Of a stretch of 64,000 nucleotides of DNA, positions 62,450-64,000 are shown one piece after another. Source of the DNA: Circinella umbellata (taxonomy: Eukaryota > Mucoromycota > Mucoromycetes > Mucorales > Lichtheimiaceae); assembly GCA_025093555.1 (NCBI GenBank), contig JAIWNF010000092.1:50510-114509 (forward strand), in the 5' to 3' direction. The notes below the pieces were generated by a model. That model saw only the letters and a list, made by a program, of their open reading frames with translations, did no database searches and was not told where the DNA came from. Within the stretch, counting starts at the first letter, position 1. Every line of letters starts with the position of its first letter. The translations under genes were made by a program, and so were the position numbers.

Positions 62450-63005
62450 AATAATAAAATAAAAAGAGAGAGGATTAAGTTAACGAGAATTAAAAGAACA
62501 AAATTGAACTAAAGTTTATTTCAAATAAAGTATTCTCACTATTTATATTAAGTTCTTATCATCGGGGCGATATAATAGCGTAATGATTGTGAGAATTATG
62601 ATAGAAGAGATAATCCTCTGTCAACACAGCTGGCATATATTATTATTAATGAAGACGGGGTTATGTATTCTTACAAATCATTGTCCTAATGTGGACATAC
62701 AAAGTAATGTCATAATTGATTTTTAGATGCTGCTTTTAAGTATTAATAATCATTATGACTGTCTTATGAAGCATTTGAAGGTTGGATACAACATAAAGTC
62801 AAAAAAGCAGTAAAATAAAAAAATAAAAAAATAAAATAAAATAAAAGCGCAAGTTGTTACATTAGTATTTTTTCAGTTTCCTTTTTTATATTTAGGAGAC
62901 GCCTACCCCCTTCTCCTAAATATTAAAAAGGAAAGTTAAGCTGACTACACATTTTTCCACGTTTTCACCGCAAAATTTTTATCGCACGATAGCTGATTTA
63001 TGTAT
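62450..63005. other. Harbinger-2 right interior, no gene
   Basis: AT-rich sequence between the promoter side of the partner gene and the right terminal repeat. It has an AAAATA-rich run near 62815-62845 and a short palindrome of GGAGACGCC..CTCCTAAATA type near 62890-62930. No coding region seen. Confidence 0.5.
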
Positions 63006-63103
63006 TTCCAAAAAAGATTCCGGTATTTTCACATAAATCTTCTTTGGGAATAGGATTTATGTGTTGTACAACTTTCAAAAATTTTTACTTGTGAGCAGCC
63101 ATT

Positions 63104-64000
63104 GACATGATCACACCACCAGTGGAAGATCGACATAAATTATTATTAGATCAGCATAACTTCGGTCACTTTGGCGCTAAAGCCATGACAAAAGGTTTAC
63201 GAAACCAAGGATTTAACTGGAACGGTATTTTTCACCAAGCATTGAGTGTTGTACGTGCTTGTGATACATGTGCTAAAAATAACATTATAAAACATAGATA
63301 CCATCCATTACGTCCTATCCAATCTTATCTCCCTGCAGATCACTGGGCATTAGATTTAGCTGGTCCATTCAAGACCACACTTTTTGGAAATAACTACCTA
63401 CTTGTCGCCGTAGATTTGTGTACCAAATTTACTATTCTTCGCGCTATACCAAATAAACAATCTGACACAGTAGCGAAAATAATAATACAAATATTTCAAG
63501 ATTTTAGCTTCCCACGTTATATAAACACAGACTGGGGATCCGAATTTGTCAATTCGATAATGGAAAAGTTAACAGAAGCTGCAGGTGTTTACCACCGCAA
63601 AAGTACACCATATCATGCTCGATCTAATCCAGCAGAACGATATGTACAAACATCAGTGCGTGCTTTAAGAAAAAGCATTAGAGGTGCAATCAAGTCATGG
63701 GATATTTTCGTTCCAGGAATTCAACTAGCCATAAACGCTAAAATATCAAAATGTACGGACACAGCTCCCTACACATTAATGTTTGCTAGAAAAATGAACC
63801 AATTCTAAGATTTTAGAAATGAAATAGGCATAGAGCCATTATCATATGATGAATTAAAGAAAAGAATACACAAAATGGAAACAGTTGTTTTTCCTGCAAT
63901 CAATGAACGTGTAAAAGCCATACTTGATGCACAGGCACAAAAATTTAATAAGAAACATTTAATAGTTGACTTTCCCACCAACAGCCATTGACTTTCCACC
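63104..64000 (+). pseudogene. Gypsy-2 integrase (continues past the window)
   Basis: The zinc-binding HHCC module is seen in HNFGHFGAKAMTKGLRNQGF and RACDTCAKNN. The catalytic core has DHWALDLAGPF (Asp), YINTDWGSEFVNS (Asp) and SNPAERYVQTSVRAL (Glu). A TAA at 63806-63808 interrupts the frame, which then continues DFRNEIGIEPLSYDELKKRI to the window end. Integrase inserts the cDNA into the genome. It is separated from RNase H only by the Harbinger-2 insertion. Confidence 0.87.

Larger units (their letters stand above)
59239..63100 (+). mobile_element. PIF/Harbinger transposon (Harbinger-2) inside gypsy-2 pol
   Basis: Terminal inverted repeats of about 93 bp beginning GGCTGYTCACAAGYAAAAAT occupy 59239-59331 and 63008-63100, with only a few mismatches. 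ATT is duplicated at 59236-59238 and 63101-63103. Inside are a DDE transposase (plus) and a Myb-like partner (minus) in convergent order, as in Harbinger-1, but the sequences are not close to it. Confidence 0.93.
55200..64000 (+). mobile_element. Ty3/gypsy retrotransposon (gypsy-2), runs off the window
   Basis: Gag (55648-56850), protease-RT-RNase H (56782-59238) and integrase (63104 onward) follow one another on the plus strand. The order with integrase last is that of Ty3/gypsy. A Harbinger at 59239-63100 splits pol. After removal of it and one ATT the pol frame is continuous: 819 codons, then 234 codons to a TAA at 63806-63808. Confidence 0.88.

Overview
This 64 kb window is AT-rich eukaryotic nuclear DNA made almost entirely of transposable elements. 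I recognise no intact host gene, rRNA, tRNA or CRISPR array. Short GT..AG introns (about 60-110 nt) and the element mix (Ty3/gypsy, DIRS, Crypton with an Ndc10-like recombinase and a GCR1_C tail, CACTA/tnp2, PIF/Harbinger with a Myb-like partner, MULE with OTU, Merlin, IS630/Tc1, hAT, Helitron, LINE) suggest an early-diverging fungus, most likely Mucoromycota. The taxon is inference.

Layout. 0.5-6.4 kb: a decayed Helitron on the minus strand. 6.4-12.3 kb: mostly silent DNA with two unrecognised broken genes and a fold-back repeat cluster at 10 kb. 12.3-13.7 kb: a 5'-truncated LINE tail. 13.9-24.8 kb: a Russian-doll nest. An IS630/Tc1 element (TA target) sits in a gypsy gag relic. Its transposase gene is split by a 9.1 kb Harbinger (TAA target duplication), which in turn holds a 6.3 kb CACTA element (TAA duplication). 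24.9-29.9 kb: gypsy gag/LTR relic, a Merlin transposase relic, and two inverted copies of a pogo/Fot-like miniature element. 29.9-31.6 kb: a second IS630/Tc1 element. 31.6-42.8 kb: a minus-strand gypsy relic opened by a hAT (itself carrying a small CACTA) and by a 5.7 kb MULE that encodes an OTU-type protease region and an RTC4-like protein. 43.07-51.27 kb: an 8.2 kb inverted repeat made of two tail-to-tail Crypton copies. 51.3-55.2 kb: a DIRS element. 55.2 kb to the window end: a second gypsy whose pol is split between RNase H and integrase by a 3.9 kb Harbinger (ATT duplication).

The insertion boundaries are the strongest evidence here. For several elements the terminal inverted repeats and target duplications can be read to the base, and removing the insert restores an open frame in the host element (IS630 transposase, gypsy pol). 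Most coding regions carry nonsense codons (often TGA, consistent with C-to-T change) or one-base shifts in homopolymers. The best preserved are the Harbinger-1 gene pair, the interrupted IS630-1 transposase and the DIRS RT/RNase H frame. Calls rest on reading motifs by eye; no database search was run.
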